NCBI GenBank assembly: GCA_030685235.1 | Contig: MU839085.1 | Location: 558,001 to 622,000, forward strand | Length of the DNA stretch: 64,000 bases | Direction: 5' to 3' | DNA from: Copromyces sp. CBS 386.78 | Taxonomy: Eukaryota > Ascomycota > Sordariomycetes > Sordariales > Sordariaceae | Shown: positions 46,101 to 58,105 of the stretch, in pieces | Numbering within the stretch: the stretch's first letter is position 1 | How the letters are laid out: each line of letters opens with the position of its first letter | Made by a program: the position numbers and the translations under genes | Notes under the pieces: model-generated | Database searches by the model: none | Told to the model about the DNA's origin: nothing | Seen by the model: only the letters and a program-made list of their open reading frames with translations

Positions 46101-47155
46101 AACGAATATCTAAGAAGGATAAGAATTTAATACTTATTTTCTATTATTAAACTTCGGGATTATTAAAATTTATAAAGATTTTCTAAATATCTTTATCGAT
46201 TAAAGTAGTTACTTCAAAGCCAAGTAAATAGCTTGCGTAAACGATCTTAATCTTTTCGTCGGGGAATTTAGTAATATCTAAGGTTTAAACGGAAAGGATA
46301 CGGCCCTTCTACGTTAAATACGCTTTATTACATTTAATATAATCCTTTTAAGTAATTATAAAAGGTTCGGGGTTTAGGAGGAGCGGCTTTTAGTACTTTA
46401 CTATACCTATACTACCGTTTATAGTAGTTTAGGTATTATAGTAATTTTATTAATTTATAATAAGAATAGCCTATACTTCCTAAGCGAAGCCTTATATATT
46501 ATTAAATTCGGTATAAGCTTAATAAAGTTCTTCCTAAACTTAATAAAGGTCTTTTAAAGCTTATTTATATTCGTCGAAAATATTAGCGTATTATTTTTTT
46601 TTAAACTAGAGTTCGGACTAAAAATTCCGAAATTCTTCAATAGTAGTAATAAAATAATAATTAAGGACTTTAACTACTTAAGCAATAGGGTTAATAATTA
46701 TTTAAAATACTTTTCTTTCGGTTAAGCCGAGGGAATTAATAAAAGTACTATTATAAATAAGTTCAACCTTCGCTAAATACTAAATAATAATTATAATAAG
46801 AATTATAATTGTATTAATACGAAAGAGGCTGCTTAAAATTATTAAGTAGATTTCTTTATTAGTAGGGGGGTTAGAACTCTCTATTAATATTCCTAAACTC
46901 TCCGACTCTTCGGTATAATTTAATACGTTAGGTATTTCGACGTCGTCGTCCGTAATATATCTTAGCAATTAGGCTTACTACGGGGCGTCTAGGAGGATAC
47001 CCTCGTTTATAATAATATTATCGTTACTTAAAGTTATAAATTCGGGTCTTCGTAACCTCTTATTCTTTAGCGATTAGTAGCGTCGCCTAATTGTATTAAA
47101 TAACGTACGTTTAAAAAGATATACGTTCGTAGCATAATAATTAAGTATAATTAAT

Positions 47156-47512
47156 TATTACGGGGTAAGGCGAACGTTAAATATTTATAAAAATATTTAT
47201 AATTATACGAAGAAGAGGAAGCTATTTAGGGGAGCCCTAATAACTATCTATATATAATAAGTATATAGCCCGTACAACCTAATCATCCTATAGATCATTC
47301 TATAGATTATCCTATAGGCTAATGTAGTTTGTATAGCCTTAGCGACAGGGGTAGGCTGACAACCGCAGCTAGTTAGATATTAGATACGTTTAGCCGTATC
47401 TACTATACTAGGTCTCTATAGCTAATTAGAACATGCTATTAACCTGGCAACTATTACCGTGGTGAAGGCAGCGATATGGGACGGTTAGTCAGTCACAGAT
47501 AACCCTATGACA
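47156..47512 (-). repeat. 5' LTR of the nested gypsy element
   Basis: 357 bp. Starts TATTACGGGG and ends with intact CCCTATGACA; the right third is well preserved (CAGGGGTAGGCTGACAACC). Confidence 0.9.
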
Positions 47513-50500
47513 ATTATTAAACGGTTTTCGAATACTTTCTACTCTCCTTTAACCATATTACTTTCTTTACTCGACGAAACCGTTTCAATTCTTATATTAA
47601 TTATCGTACGTATAAAATACCCGCCTAATTCTAATACAAACAATTCGGTCCTTACAATCCACAAATCCTCAAATACTTTTATAATATTAAGGGCGCTAAA
47701 TTTAAAGGATTAACAATTTATTAATATAATGTATATAATATATTTAAAATTAAACGATAAATTATACGAAAATTATATAACTGAAATTTTAAATTAAAAA
47801 AACGCTTCGCCGTCGATTTTTTCGAATATAAATAAAGGAAAAGAGGTTTTAAATATATAATATTCGTTACATATCGATAAACTAAATTTGTCTAAAATAT
47901 TTATATAGCAATATATATAATAAAAACTATCGTTAAAGGATTATTTTTAATTATCGATATAATTAATTACTAATATAACGTTAAAATTAAATATATTAAA
48001 TATAATAACGAATTTAATAGCTAATACGTTAAAGATAAATTAACTGCTTACTTTATTATTCTCGAGCCTTTAATATTTAATATTTAAGTTTAAAACGGCG
48101 GTACTAAGCGTTTAGGGGGTATAATCAAAAAAAGGCGCGCGCTATAGTAAATAATTCCTATTTCCCTTATAACCTCTAGCCCTAAATCGTTTTAATAATA
48201 ATTTACTTTATTAACCGATCGCCCAAATATTTTTATAATTAAAAGTCTTCCTACGAACGGTTTTATACTTTCGTAGCCTACTGTAAAAGGGTATAAATTA
48301 ATCCCCGGAAGTTTAATTTGAATTATTTATATATTTATAATTATAAAGTCTATGCAATAATAAAAATCGCTTAGAAAAAGGAGTAGCGACGAAAGAAATT
48401 CCAATTAAAAGTATAAATCGGCTACTTTATCGGCTACGTTACTTTATTTATTTATTAAATTTAAAACCCGTAAATAAACCGCATTGTCTATACCTATAAT
48501 ATATTATTTAACGAGAATTCAATTTATTTAAGGAACCTTAATAAAATTAAGGAAGGGCTAAAACTAATTAGCGATAAAATTTTTAACCTATTTAATAAAG
48601 TCGACTACCCGCTTTAATTATTTATATAATACTTCGAACCCTTTAACGCAATTTAAAATATAAAAAATAACAATCTTACCTAATTATTACTATCGCTCCT
48701 CGATAACGAATTATAAATAAATAGTAATAATATTATTAACCTTAAACTAATTAAGCCTAACGTTTAAAATAAAATATCCTTCGACTTTATATTTAAATAC
48801 TTTACCCTTCTAAATATATTATTAACCGCTCTTTCTACTAATTTTATTATCGATTTATTAGAGCTTATCTCCTTCCCGACTTTCGAATTATAGGAAATTA
48901 CTTTTAACGTTAGGAGACTTATTTAATTAATAGGCTAAAAATAGGGCAAGATTATTACAAAAGTAAAAATTAATTATTTAATTACTAAGGGTAGCCGGTT
49001 AAATTCTATTAAATATTAAGATTTACCCCCGGTCTTAAAAATTTATTACGATTTTGAATATTATAAATTAGGAGATTTCGTTAAATAAGTAGAAGAAGTA
49101 TACTTTAATAATTATAAAGAAATAAGGTCGTAGGTAAAAGTCGATAAGAATATCCTTCGTATTAAAAGTACCTAAATTTTTAATTATATATAAGTATACG
49201 TATATAAATTTAATAAATATAGCCGCCTTTAGAAGGTAAAAACTCGCTTTATAATTAGAGGGGATTAATAGTATTATTATAAAAAAGAAATATATACCTC
49301 TACGTTAGCCGGTCGTTCTTTCTAATCTATTATCGCTTACGCCGTTAAATTTAACCTCGAACTTATTTAATACAACGTTATAAATACCTTCGTTAATATC
49401 TATTTTAATAAGGAGATTTATATACGTATACCCCCTAAATATTAAAAGTATTATATAATACTTAAAGTATTTAAAGCCCTCTATAATCTACAATATACTT
49501 TTTTACTTTAGTAATAAAAATTTAATAGTATTTTTAAAAATATAAATTTCTAACTATTATTCGAAGATCCGTATATCTTTAAACGTAATAGGATTCTAAT
49601 CTTCTATTATATTAATAATATTATATTTACTTTCGATTAAAAATTACGTAATAAAATTAATTAAATAATAAAGAATTTAGAAGAGAAGTATAAATTTATA
49701 AGGGGTAATAACTTCTAATAATTTCTAAATATTGAAATTATTCGAAATTGAGAAGTAGGACTAATTTAATTATTTTAATAGGAATATATTTATAAAATTA
49801 CTAAATTTATTAAAAATCCCTATACCTTCGCTTTTATTCTAATAAATAACCAAGAATTTCTACCCTACGATAGCGTAGCTACTTTTAATAAAATATAAAA
49901 TTATTAGGTCGTTATCGGATCGATAATATATATTATAATAATTACCCGAATAAATATCGCCCTTATAGCCAATTATTTAATTCGTTATAATTATAACCCT
50001 AATCCTTAATATTATAAGGTTGCTAATAAAGTATTATACTACCTTTAATTTTACTTAAAATTCTCTCTCTATTTTAAATCGTTATTAAAATTTAAAATAA
50101 TTTTAAATATTTTATACGCTAATAATACCTTAAATTAGAAAAGTTCATATAGTTTTACAATTAAATTATTCGGTAGTTTCGTCTACTAGGGTATTATTAA
50201 ATAAAGAACAATATTAATTTTAATTACCGAAGTAGAATTATTATCGATTTCTAACATTATAAAGGAAATTATTACTATTATACGTTTATATAAGGAAATT
50301 AAAATTCCCTTCGATTAAGAAATCCCCGTAATTAATTATAATAATACTTAAATAATCTATATTCTAACTATTAAAGTATTACGATTAATAATTAAATTAA
50401 AGTATATTAATATTTATTATTATTAATTACAGTAAGAGATTATAGAAGGAAGGATTGCGGTCGAATATTTGGAAATAAAGAAGATACTAATAAATAGTTT

Positions 50501-50721
50501 AATAAAAATATTAGGATAATTAAATTATAAGAAGTTCCGGAATTTAATAGGGATAGCAAATATACTAATTCGAAAAGAAATAAAGATTAGGAGGGAAATT
50601 CCCGACAACATTCTAGAAAATACTTATAATTTAATTAGGGAAATTAATATACTAGAAGAGAGAAAATTATAAATAGCTTTACTTTTACCCTATTTTAAGA
50701 AGGTCTATAAGTAAGGGGGTA

Positions 50722-50901
50722 TATTAAATTAGAAGGTAGATATTTAGGTTTCTAACTATACTCAATCTGGATTAGCCGCCTAGCCCCCTAAATTATTGGT
50801 TTCTAGGTCCCTCTAGGATACTCCAACACCCCCCAGATCTTCTAGGCGAGTTAGTTACACATACTCTTCAATCAATAAATTCTGCACAGTCACATCTGAC
50901 A
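50722..50901 (+). repeat. 3' LTR of copia copy 2
   Basis: 180 bp. It begins TATTAAATTAGAAGG (mutated) and ends with an intact CACATCTGACA, next to the CTAAC duplication. Confidence 0.9.
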
Positions 50902-51028
50902 CTAACCCCACATCTGTCACGGCATGCAGCGGCACGAAACGGATCTCGGCACGCCTGTTCCACTCCTCGATTTCCCTCCAGCAACCGACTCTGTCAAACA
51001 AAACAAAAACATCCAGACATGACTCCCT

Positions 51029-52135
51029 TTAACCCTGCTGCCAAAACACAGTCTTGGTACCCTCCACACTCACCCGATCCAACTCAACCATCTCCTCCTC
51101 ACTCAACCTCCACCCTAGCGCCTCAATCGCCTGCCTCGCCTGCTCCGGCTTGCGAATGCCCACCACCGGCACCACCCCCTTACTAATATTATAGTTCAGC
51201 GCCACGCTGGCCATAGCCTTGCCCCTCGCCTTTGCAATCTTGTCCAGCACCGCCAGCGTCTCCCGGATGTCCTCCATCGGATAGCTCGAGAACCTGTACG
51301 TCTTGGGCGGCGGGTTCTCAACCGTGTACTTCCCAGTCAGTCTCCCCTGCGCGATAGCCGAGTAGCCCTGGAACACCAAGCCGTTGTCGACACAGGTCTT
51401 GATCTCCCCGTGCACTTCCGGGTACCGGCGCAAGATGCTGTACTCGACCTGGTTCGTTGCCAGAGGGATGTTGTACCTGGCTAGTAGTTCGGCCTTCATC
51501 TCGAGAACCTTTTCGTTGGGGTAGTTGGCTACGCCGACGGCGCGCGTCAGGCCCTCGTTGACGCACTTGGCTAGGCCCTCGGCGACGGTCTTGATGCTTT
51601 GCGGGTGCGTGGGGCCGTGGACGAGGTAGATGTCGACGTAGTCCAGCTCTAGCCTTTCCAAGCTGGCTTTGAGGGTCTTGTACGGCGCGTCGCTGGCATG
51701 GACGTAGTTCTTCACGTCCAGTGGTGTACCGAGCCACTTGGTTTGGATGACATAGCTGTCCCGAGGGAGGCCCTTGACCAGCTTTCCGATGAGCCGCTCG
51801 GATTCGCCGTTGCCGTAGGCCTGGGCCGTGTCGATGAAGTTGATGCCGGCGTCATAGAGCTCGCGCCAGGCGGCTTGCACTGCTGGCCACTCGTCTTCTG
51901 TGTAGTGATAGGTGCCCTTGTCGCCCCAGGGCCAGGCGCCGATGGAGATGTAGGATGCGTCGACTTTTCCCTTCGGCGCGGGGAAAGATATCCGGTCTTT
52001 GGCGGTGGGACAGAAGGTCGGGGGCAGGATGTTCTGGCCGTCGAGTTCGCGGGGGGCGGGCTTGGGCTTGCCGGAGTGGAAGCCCGAGGTTGAGGACATG
52101 CCTAGCGAGAGGCCGGTCTGGAGTACTTTGTCCAT
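51029..52135 (-). CDS. Aldo/keto reductase
   Basis: Single exon, 368 residues, starting at the first ATG of the frame. The core is the AKR barrel with the catalytic tetrad Asp102 and Tyr107 (DTAQAYG), Lys133 (QTKW) and His173 (VHGPTH). The mid part NQVEYSILRR and the late part GVVPVVGIRKPEQARQAIEALGWRLS (NADPH-binding region) are typical of the plant/fungal AKR branch that includes pyridoxal reductases and aldehyde reductases. The N-terminal 55 residues precede the barrel and look like a linker (GKPKPAPRELDGQNILPP); a later start is possible but no Met lies at the barrel edge. Predicted to reduce a carbonyl with NADPH; the substrate is not known. The gene starts only about 130 bp from the end of copia copy 2 and shows no RIP. 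Confidence 0.9.
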   Translation of the reverse strand: MDKVLQTGLSLGMSSTSGFHSGKPKPAPRELDGQNILPPTFCPTAKDRISFPAPKGKVDASYISIGAWPWGDKGTYHYTEDEWPAVQAAWRELYDAGINFIDTAQAYGNGESERLIGKLVKGLPRDSYVIQTKWLGTPLDVKNYVHASDAPYKTLKASLERLELDYVDIYLVHGPTHPQSIKTVAEGLAKCVNEGLTRAVGVANYPNEKVLEMKAELLARYNIPLATNQVEYSILRRYPEVHGEIKTCVDNGLVFQGYSAIAQGRLTGKYTVENPPPKTYRFSSYPMEDIRETLAVLDKIAKARGKAMASVALNYNISKGVVPVVGIRKPEQARQAIEALGWRLSEEEMVELDRVSVEGTKTVFWQQG

Positions 52136-52485
52136 GGTGGCGGTGTTGTTGTGATGGGTGTACGTGATGCTCTCAAGTGGGAGCTGTCATGTTCTTATAC
52201 CACTGATGTCAAAGTCTCCGAGTTTGGAGACGAGACTGGAGCTGACCTTGATCAATGTCAACAAACCATGACGACTGAGACTTTCTTCCTAAGATCGTTT
52301 TCCTATATCCTGGGATATAAAAGTCATGTTCAATTAAGCGTTCAGCCAATCATGCCTTTTTTCTTTTCCCGTTTTGGCAGTTTGTTGGATGGCTAGTCGC
52401 CTTCAACCACTCACAGGTTCCGAGTCGTGATGTCATCGCGGAGTTGTCTCGCCATGTCCATAATGTCCAAGCTCCTTTTCGGTAA
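52136..52485. other. Intergenic between the reductase and a rightward gene fragment
   Basis: Carries the reductase promoter and, near 52317, a plus-strand GATATAAAAG TATA-like box that points towards 52427. Confidence 0.45.
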
Positions 52486-52893
52486 CGGCATTCTCAAATC
52501 CCATCAGACGCCTCATGGATCGTTTATATCTTCTCGCGGTTATCTCTGCCCAAAAGCCAAAACCATCCATCCGTCTACGGGCAACCATCTGTCCTTCACA
52601 GCCGCGCCAACGGCCAACCGGAGAAGTACAACATCAAACCGGCCCCTTCCTCCTCCACCGGCCCGCCGCCCGGATCCTCTTCAAAACCACAGAGTTCTCC
52701 CTCGTCGGCTTCTTCCTCGTTCGTCTTTATTCCCCTCTCTTCGGCTATAGATGAAGTGGAGAGGTTGAAACGACGTAGCGGCGGTAGTCTAGATTGCGTC
52801 CCGGTCCTCGGTCGTGGGTATCAGAGTCGGCAGTATGAGCAACTTGCGCGTGGGCTGTCGTGGCTGAGGGAGAAGGGTTATTACTCCGCTTAG
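52486..52893 (+). CDS. Candidate terminal exon of an unrecognised gene
   Basis: An open stretch without ATG but with gene-like codons, ending in a TAG at 52891. It reads QPSVLHSRANGQPEKYNIK, then a Ser/Pro-rich part (SSSTGPPPGSSSKPQSS), then FVFIPLSSAIDEVERLKRRSGG...YQSRQYEQLARGLSWLREKGYYSA. The CTTCACAG at 52594-52601 is a good splice acceptor, but I could not find an upstream exon that joins in frame from the ATG at 52427. Either an intron that I missed, or a frameshifted relic. The TATA-like box near 52317 supports transcription in this direction. Confidence 0.35.
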   Translation, partial: RHSQIPSDASWIVYIFSRLSLPKSQNHPSVYGQPSVLHSRANGQPEKYNIKPAPSSSTGPPPGSSSKPQSSPSSASSSFVFIPLSSAIDEVERLKRRSGGSLDCVPVLGRGYQSRQYEQLARGLSWLREKGYYSA

Positions 52894-53305
52894 TAGGGTC
52901 TGTGTTGGTCATTCCATCTTTTGGAAGATGGGAGTGGAAGGGAGTGCAAGGTTCGTTCTTGGTGCATGGGAGCTTCAAAGGCACCTGCTTGAGTTGTCAG
53001 GGTGAGGGTCACGTACGGAGGGCAGGTGCCTGTCGGTTTCTCGGGGTGTGTGGTCGTTCCTGAAAGAAAAAGGATTGGTTTCTTCCCTTGATGAAGAGGT
53101 TGTATGACACTTGGGAAAGGCAGGATGAGACCCGACCCAGCTCCGAATTCAAGGGCCATTTTCTCGTGGCGCTTACCTCTCATCGGAGCCATGGTTGTTG
53201 TGTTTAGCTCTTTTGGCCTGTTGCAAACTGAAACCTCTTTTCACATCACCCTTTTGTTGGATACAATGAATACAGCATTCTCCATGACAGAATCAAACAG
53301 GCACC

Positions 53306-53723
53306 ATGTCTGCCTCTATATATGCTTCTCTAGTCAACGCATCCGCGCAAGCTTCTCTGGTCAACGCATCCCTTCCCAGTCCCTTACCCATTATGGTTTC
53401 GGGGCGAGACTTCATCACACCTTCTGCCGCCCATGGTACCTAATTACGCCCCGCAATCGGGTGTGGCCTTCGCTTTCGACCACTTCGGACCCGATTTCGA
53501 CGTTGCTTACAAGGGCAGAAAAAGCTACAAGATCGGCATCACCTGGTCGCTCAACCGCGGTATCAATGTACTCAATTGGCAAACGGACAGCCTGTACTCT
53601 CGGGCTCCAATCTGGAATACGGTGACCATGAATAGACGAACGGAAATCCCCCCATCAAAGTTTCGCCTGCTTTTTGCCGAGGGCGATGCTTTGAGCTCGG
53701 TGGGACTTGAGACTGATGCATGA
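53306..53723 (+). pseudogene. Gene-like fragment in two frames, unknown family
   Basis: From ATG 53306 a coding-like frame encodes MSASIYASLVNASAQ, repeats ASLVNAS, continues to ITPSAAHGT and stops at about 53443. One base out of phase, the next frame carries on with strongly biased codons: NYAPQSGVAFAFDHFGPDFD, then YKIGITWSLNRGINVLNWQTDSLYSRAP and a stop at 53723. The join (around 53430-53443) shows no intron, so one extra base or a decayed gene is likely. I do not recognise the family. Confidence 0.45.
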
Positions 53724-54654
53724 ACGGACCGTCTGGAAGAAAAAGTGAGGAGCATCCGTCTTTTCTTCAGAGAGAGCACAAAGTGATACAGCCGTTGTGT
53801 GAAAGAAAGAAGAACAAAGAAAAGAAAAACAGCGCCGAGGTAAAAGTAGAAACATTGCCATACTTCCCAAGCATTTGACAGGTGAGCTAAGTCCTGTGTT
53901 ATTTCATGTTTCCTTCTGTTATTTGTCCGCCTAGAAGCTGACCTCAAGTCACGATAGTTAACCCGAACACCCCCGTGACCTATTCCCATTAACCCCATTC
54001 CGATTGGCGCGCATCATGACTCCAAGGTACCATCCAACATCTTCTCAAAATACGGGGAGAGTATGTTGCAGTCAAACTCTTTTGCCGGTTGCTGGTACGA
54101 CCTGGTACCGGGTCTTGCGGACTTGGCACTTGCCGTCTTCATCGACGGTGACAACTCCGTGATCCGGATTCGGTAATGCGCATTGTCAAATTGCCAACTA
54201 CCGCAAGCTCCGTTGACAGATTCACGCTTGAATTCGATCTTGGCTTGTGACTAGCTCTCCGAATGTCAGAACCAAAGCTATAGGTGCGCTTGATGTCTCG
54301 CTTGGACGTTGAAGCTTGATAGTCGGTTAATGCTGTTTCATGGTGAGAGGATAAGAGTTCGGCAGTTGTTTTTGTGGACATTGACATGGAGGGAAAGGGA
54401 TTGGACTGTTGATGAGAGGAGAGACAGGAAGATGTGAGTTTGAGAAGATCAAGTTCAAATACAAAGACAGGACGACATGAACTGGAAGAGAGACTAGAGG
54501 TATAAAGCCCCTTTCACCACCACCTCCTCCTCCTTCTCCTCCAAAACTCACTCACCATCCTCCCATCCAATCACCATTCACCACCCAGGGCATCCAAGTC
54601 TTTTCCATCCAGTCTCACCTCCAAACCTTCTAGCCACCTCAGCCAGTCTCCATC
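53724..54654. other. Intergenic; feruloyl esterase promoter
   Basis: No gene seen. Pyrimidine-rich leader near 54510-54600 and a TATA box at 54501. Confidence 0.5.
54501..54507 (+). promoter_or_regulatory. TATA box of the feruloyl esterase gene
   Basis: TATAAAG, 154 bases before the ATG, followed by a C/T-rich leader as in many strongly expressed fungal genes. Confidence 0.6.
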
Positions 54655-55545
54655 ATGGCTCGAGCCCACCACAGCCTTCTAGCCGCCTTCTTCCTCCTCC
54701 TCTCCCTCTCCGCTCTGCCCTTCCTCACGATGGCCGCCTCCCCCTCCATGTCCCCCGGCTGCGGCAAAGGTCCCACCCTCCGCAACGGCCAAACCGTCAA
54801 CACAAACGTCAACGGCAAATCCCGCCAATACACCCTCCGCCTCCCCGACAACTACAACCAGAACACCCCCTACCGGCTCATTTTCCTGTGGCACCAGCTC
54901 GGCGGATCCGCGCAAAAGATCATCCAGGGCGAAAACCCGAACCAGGGTGGCCTTCTTCCCTACTACGGCCTGCCACCCTTGGACACGAATAAGAGTGCCA
55001 TTTACGTGGTTCCGCAAGGATTGAATGCGGGTTGGGCAAACCAAAACGGCGAGGACGTGACCTTCTTTGATAACATGCTTCAGAGCGTCAGCGACGGTCT
55101 CTGCATTGACACGAACCTCGTCTTCAGCACGGGATTCTCGTACGGCGGCGCCATGAGCTTTTCACTGGCTTGCTCAAGGCCGAGCAAGGTCCGCGCTGTG
55201 GCCGTCTTGTCCGGTGGTTTATTGTCTGGCTGCGCGGCGGGCGGGAACGATCCCGTGGCGTACTACGCTCAGCACGGGACTGCCGATTCGGTGCTGAATG
55301 TCAGCGGGGGAAGACAGTTGAGGGATCGGTTTGTCAGGAATAATGGATGTCGGGCTGTGAGCGGCGAGCCGAGTCCGGGCAGCGGGGGGAGGTCGAACAG
55401 GGTGGAGTACCAGGGGTGTCTGACGGGGAAGGACGTCGTGTGGGTTGTTCATGGTGGTGATCATAATCCGAGTCAGAAGGATCCGGGAGCGAGTGAGCCG
55501 TTTGCGCCGAGGAATACTTGGGAGTTTTTTAGTAGGTTCAACTAG
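54655..55545 (+). CDS. Secreted feruloyl esterase, type D-like (CE1 family)
   Basis: Single exon, 296 residues. The signal peptide is about residues 1-27 (RAHHSLLAAFFLLLSLSALPFLTMAA). The mature enzyme is an alpha/beta hydrolase of the CE1/LpqC group without a cellulose-binding module. The nucleophile is Ser162 in GFSYGG, the acid probably Asp211 in HGTADSV, and the base His270 in VHGGDHNP. Cys residues at 36, 150, 173, 193, 232 and 255 are placed for disulfides. The sequence (CGKGPTLRNGQTV, LPPLDTNKSAIYVVPQGL) agrees strongly with what I know of Neurospora type D feruloyl esterase. It cleaves ferulate and related esters from arabinoxylan and pectin, aiding plant wall breakdown outside the cell. 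Likely induced by plant wall sugars, but I saw no proof of this in the promoter. Confidence 0.93.
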   Translation: MARAHHSLLAAFFLLLSLSALPFLTMAASPSMSPGCGKGPTLRNGQTVNTNVNGKSRQYTLRLPDNYNQNTPYRLIFLWHQLGGSAQKIIQGENPNQGGLLPYYGLPPLDTNKSAIYVVPQGLNAGWANQNGEDVTFFDNMLQSVSDGLCIDTNLVFSTGFSYGGAMSFSLACSRPSKVRAVAVLSGGLLSGCAAGGNDPVAYYAQHGTADSVLNVSGGRQLRDRFVRNNGCRAVSGEPSPGSGGRSNRVEYQGCLTGKDVVWVVHGGDHNPSQKDPGASEPFAPRNTWEFFSRFN

Positions 55546-58105
55546 AGGTAGAGATTGAGGGGGGAAGGGGCAGTCAGTTCTGGGAGGGAAGGCGGAAGGA
55601 TTGAAAGGGGGGTGAGGTGGGTTGGGCACGGACTGGAGGAGGGGGAGGAAGGAGCTTTGGGTGAGAGAAAGGTGGAAGGGAATCTGGATGTCAATGTCAA
55701 TGCACATGCAATGCAGACTGTACATACCTTACCTTAACCTTCTAGGCAAAAGCCATTCTGCAAAGTTGTCTCCATGTAAACAGAGGAAAACCTGCGAGTC
55801 AAGCAGCACTTTGTTTCCGCCGGCCGGGTAATAGGGCAGGTACGTTTGGCTACCTAAAGTAAGGTAGTCAAGGTGACGGACGACCTTTGCTTCTTTCCTT
55901 TTGCTCCTTGTCCTAACCCTGGCCACCACCTGCGACGCCCGCCATCACCGCCTTGAACTCGACCGGCTTCAACAACTATACCCACTCTTTCCCTTACAGG
56001 CTCTCTGCAGCTGTGACGACACTCCATGCCCGGAGAAGAACACGGTTTGTATGAGTACCTATGCTCCTCCCCGTTGCTCTTTCAATGTGTGTCCTTCTCT
56101 TCTCTCCCCTCGCCCCCTTTTCTTCTTTTCTCTCCTCGTTCCGCTCGATACCACCTAGGTAGGTTCCAATAGCATGAGCTGACAAGAAAAAAAATGTAAA
56201 GGGAAATGCCACTGCCACCCCCATAACAGGCTGCGCATCTGTCATGCCCCAAGACAACCTGGGAGTGGACTGCAAACTGCAGTGGAAGGAGCCGGGGAAG
56301 TGTACACTAGGTGATGGAGTTGACAGAGAGAGAAAAGGGGAGAAAGGAAGGGCAGAAGTTGTTGGACAGGCGATCAAGCATGCTTCAATCTTCCAGGTTC
56401 TCGGTTAGGCCGGGGGTTCCCTCTGTAATGGATATTAAACTGAGACTGGTCTACAGAGAACCGCTCCCAATCACTAACAAGTGTTATAAGTAGGTAGGTA
56501 GGTGAAGACATAGGGTACCACTCCGGAGAAAGGCAGACAGTCAGTCCGTTACGGACAGAGGCTGACTTGTTAAAAACTGACCAAGGGCATGAGCCATCAC
56601 ATCTTGTATTCCACATCATCGCCATCACCATCATTTCACCAAACAACACTCCTCATCATCTTTTTATACATTTTGCTACAGTACTCATTCATATACTCGC
56701 TCATACACGCATCATGTTCTGCTGTGTTTGTGTGCAATAACTCATCAAATTTATCAATCGTAATACCCATTTTTTCCCTAACCATCCATCCCCTAAAAGC
56801 CTAAACCTAACCACCATTTGCAACCTTTCGCAAGCGAGCCAGCCAGCCATAAAGATACCAAAGAAAAAGAGAAGAAACAAACTACCAAACAAGCCCCTGC
56901 CGCTCCCATGGCTGGCCCACCACCTGGCAACCCCAGGAGACTCTGCTCTACTTCCAAGCTCTGTTATCTGCCATTGTGTTGTGTTCCCATCAAGTTCACT
57001 GTCAAGTCCAGTACAGCTGTCCACCGCCCTTGATCACTCACACCCACGTCCGTCACCTCCAGTGTGCACAGGTCCGAGTCAACGTCCCAGCGAGCTCAAC
57101 CAACACCGCAAGCTACCCCCACATCAAACAAAAGTCTCGCGCCCAGGATAGATAGGGTTTCGACCGAGCGGACTGATGCCATCCATGAAAAGTAAACTGT
57201 TGATGCAATGCTTTGGGACCTTTGCTGTTGGACAGACCGACCATGTACGCACAACGGCGACAAATACAACCAAACCCTAACCGAGTACTAATAACAGCCA
57301 CTCGGTGACAGAATCCATCACCACCATGTCAAGAACCATTTCATCCATCGTACTTGCTCCCTAACTTCCATAAGGAGGAGAGCTCGACGACCGAGTCGGG
57401 CAGCCCCAAAGAGCTACCACGACGAACTGGGAAACAAGACCCAGTGACAAAATGATTCCTGAAGGTGTGAAGGTTCCATCAGCCATCGCAAAGAGTATGC
57501 GAAAGGCCAGGTTGATGCGCTTGTCGAAGTGTGTGTTGTAGAGATGAGGTTGTGGAGTGATGCCATGACCGAAGGAATGAACCGCTCCCTGACCCTCCTT
57601 GACCTGAAGAGGAGACTACCAATGTTGACTTCCAGCGAATGTGAGTTTGCAGGCCCTTGAAATAAGAAACCCGACCGACCACCAAAATCTCTGTCCCCAA
57701 TCCAGGAAAACCGGGAAGAAACCTGTCCGTGCCGGTGATCCGCCAGTTTCCCTTAATCGTACACCGAAGTTTGAACTCGTGATCATCATGCTGTTGTTGA
57801 AAGGAGAAGTAGGGGAGAAAAAAAAAAAGAGACCACCAAAACGCCAAACTTGTTGATGCTTTCAAAAACCGAACAAAAAAAGCAAATGCCGAAAAAAAGG
57901 ACCATTGAGTAGGAGACTGGAATGAGTAGAAAGTTTATGTCGAGGCCGGTGATGGTATGTCGAGAATGTTGTGTGTAATCCCACAGGTTGCAAGTGTGGG
58001 ATTCATATACAGAAGCGGGCGGCCTTGTCTTTGTTGGGATCCATGGATGAAGACGGTAGACCCCTCCCAAGACAGATGTGAGATGAGAAAAAAGATGAGA
58101 CTCAT
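55546..58105. other. Intergenic, about 2.5 kb, no gene seen
   Basis: Between convergent genes. Includes 3' flanks of both; a TAGG repeat near 56491-56502; scattered short frames without codon bias. Confidence 0.5.

Larger units (their letters stand above)
39774..47512 (-). mobile_element. RIP-mutated Ty3/gypsy retrotransposon nested in copia copy 2
   Basis: 7739 bp between target duplications ATTAT (39769-39773, 47513-47517). The two LTRs are 357 bp each. On the minus strand a purine tract GTGAGGGAAG abuts the left LTR, so it runs right to left. Near 42785-42850 the minus strand reads as a gypsy reverse transcriptase block, TYLxxILVYSKN, with the two catalytic Asp codons turned to Asn by G-to-A change. 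Near 41380-41560 it reads as a gypsy integrase block (IIxDYITPITL...IVDYLTKM). No intact frame remains. Confidence 0.9.
37632..50901 (+). mobile_element. RIP-mutated Ty1/copia element, copy 2, split by a nested gypsy element
   Basis: 13270 bp between 5-bp target duplications CTAAC (37627-37631, 50902-50906). LTRs of 180 bp each (37632-37811, 50722-50901) match those of the copy at 9127 in the opposite orientation. Removing the nested element and its duplication leaves about 5.5 kb, the same size as copy 1. The purine tract AAGTAAGGGGG just before the right LTR sets the plus orientation. Around 49560-49625 the sequence is a mutated copia reverse transcriptase block (FKRxRILIFYYIxNI where YVDD is expected). 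Stops are everywhere, so it is dead. Confidence 0.9.
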
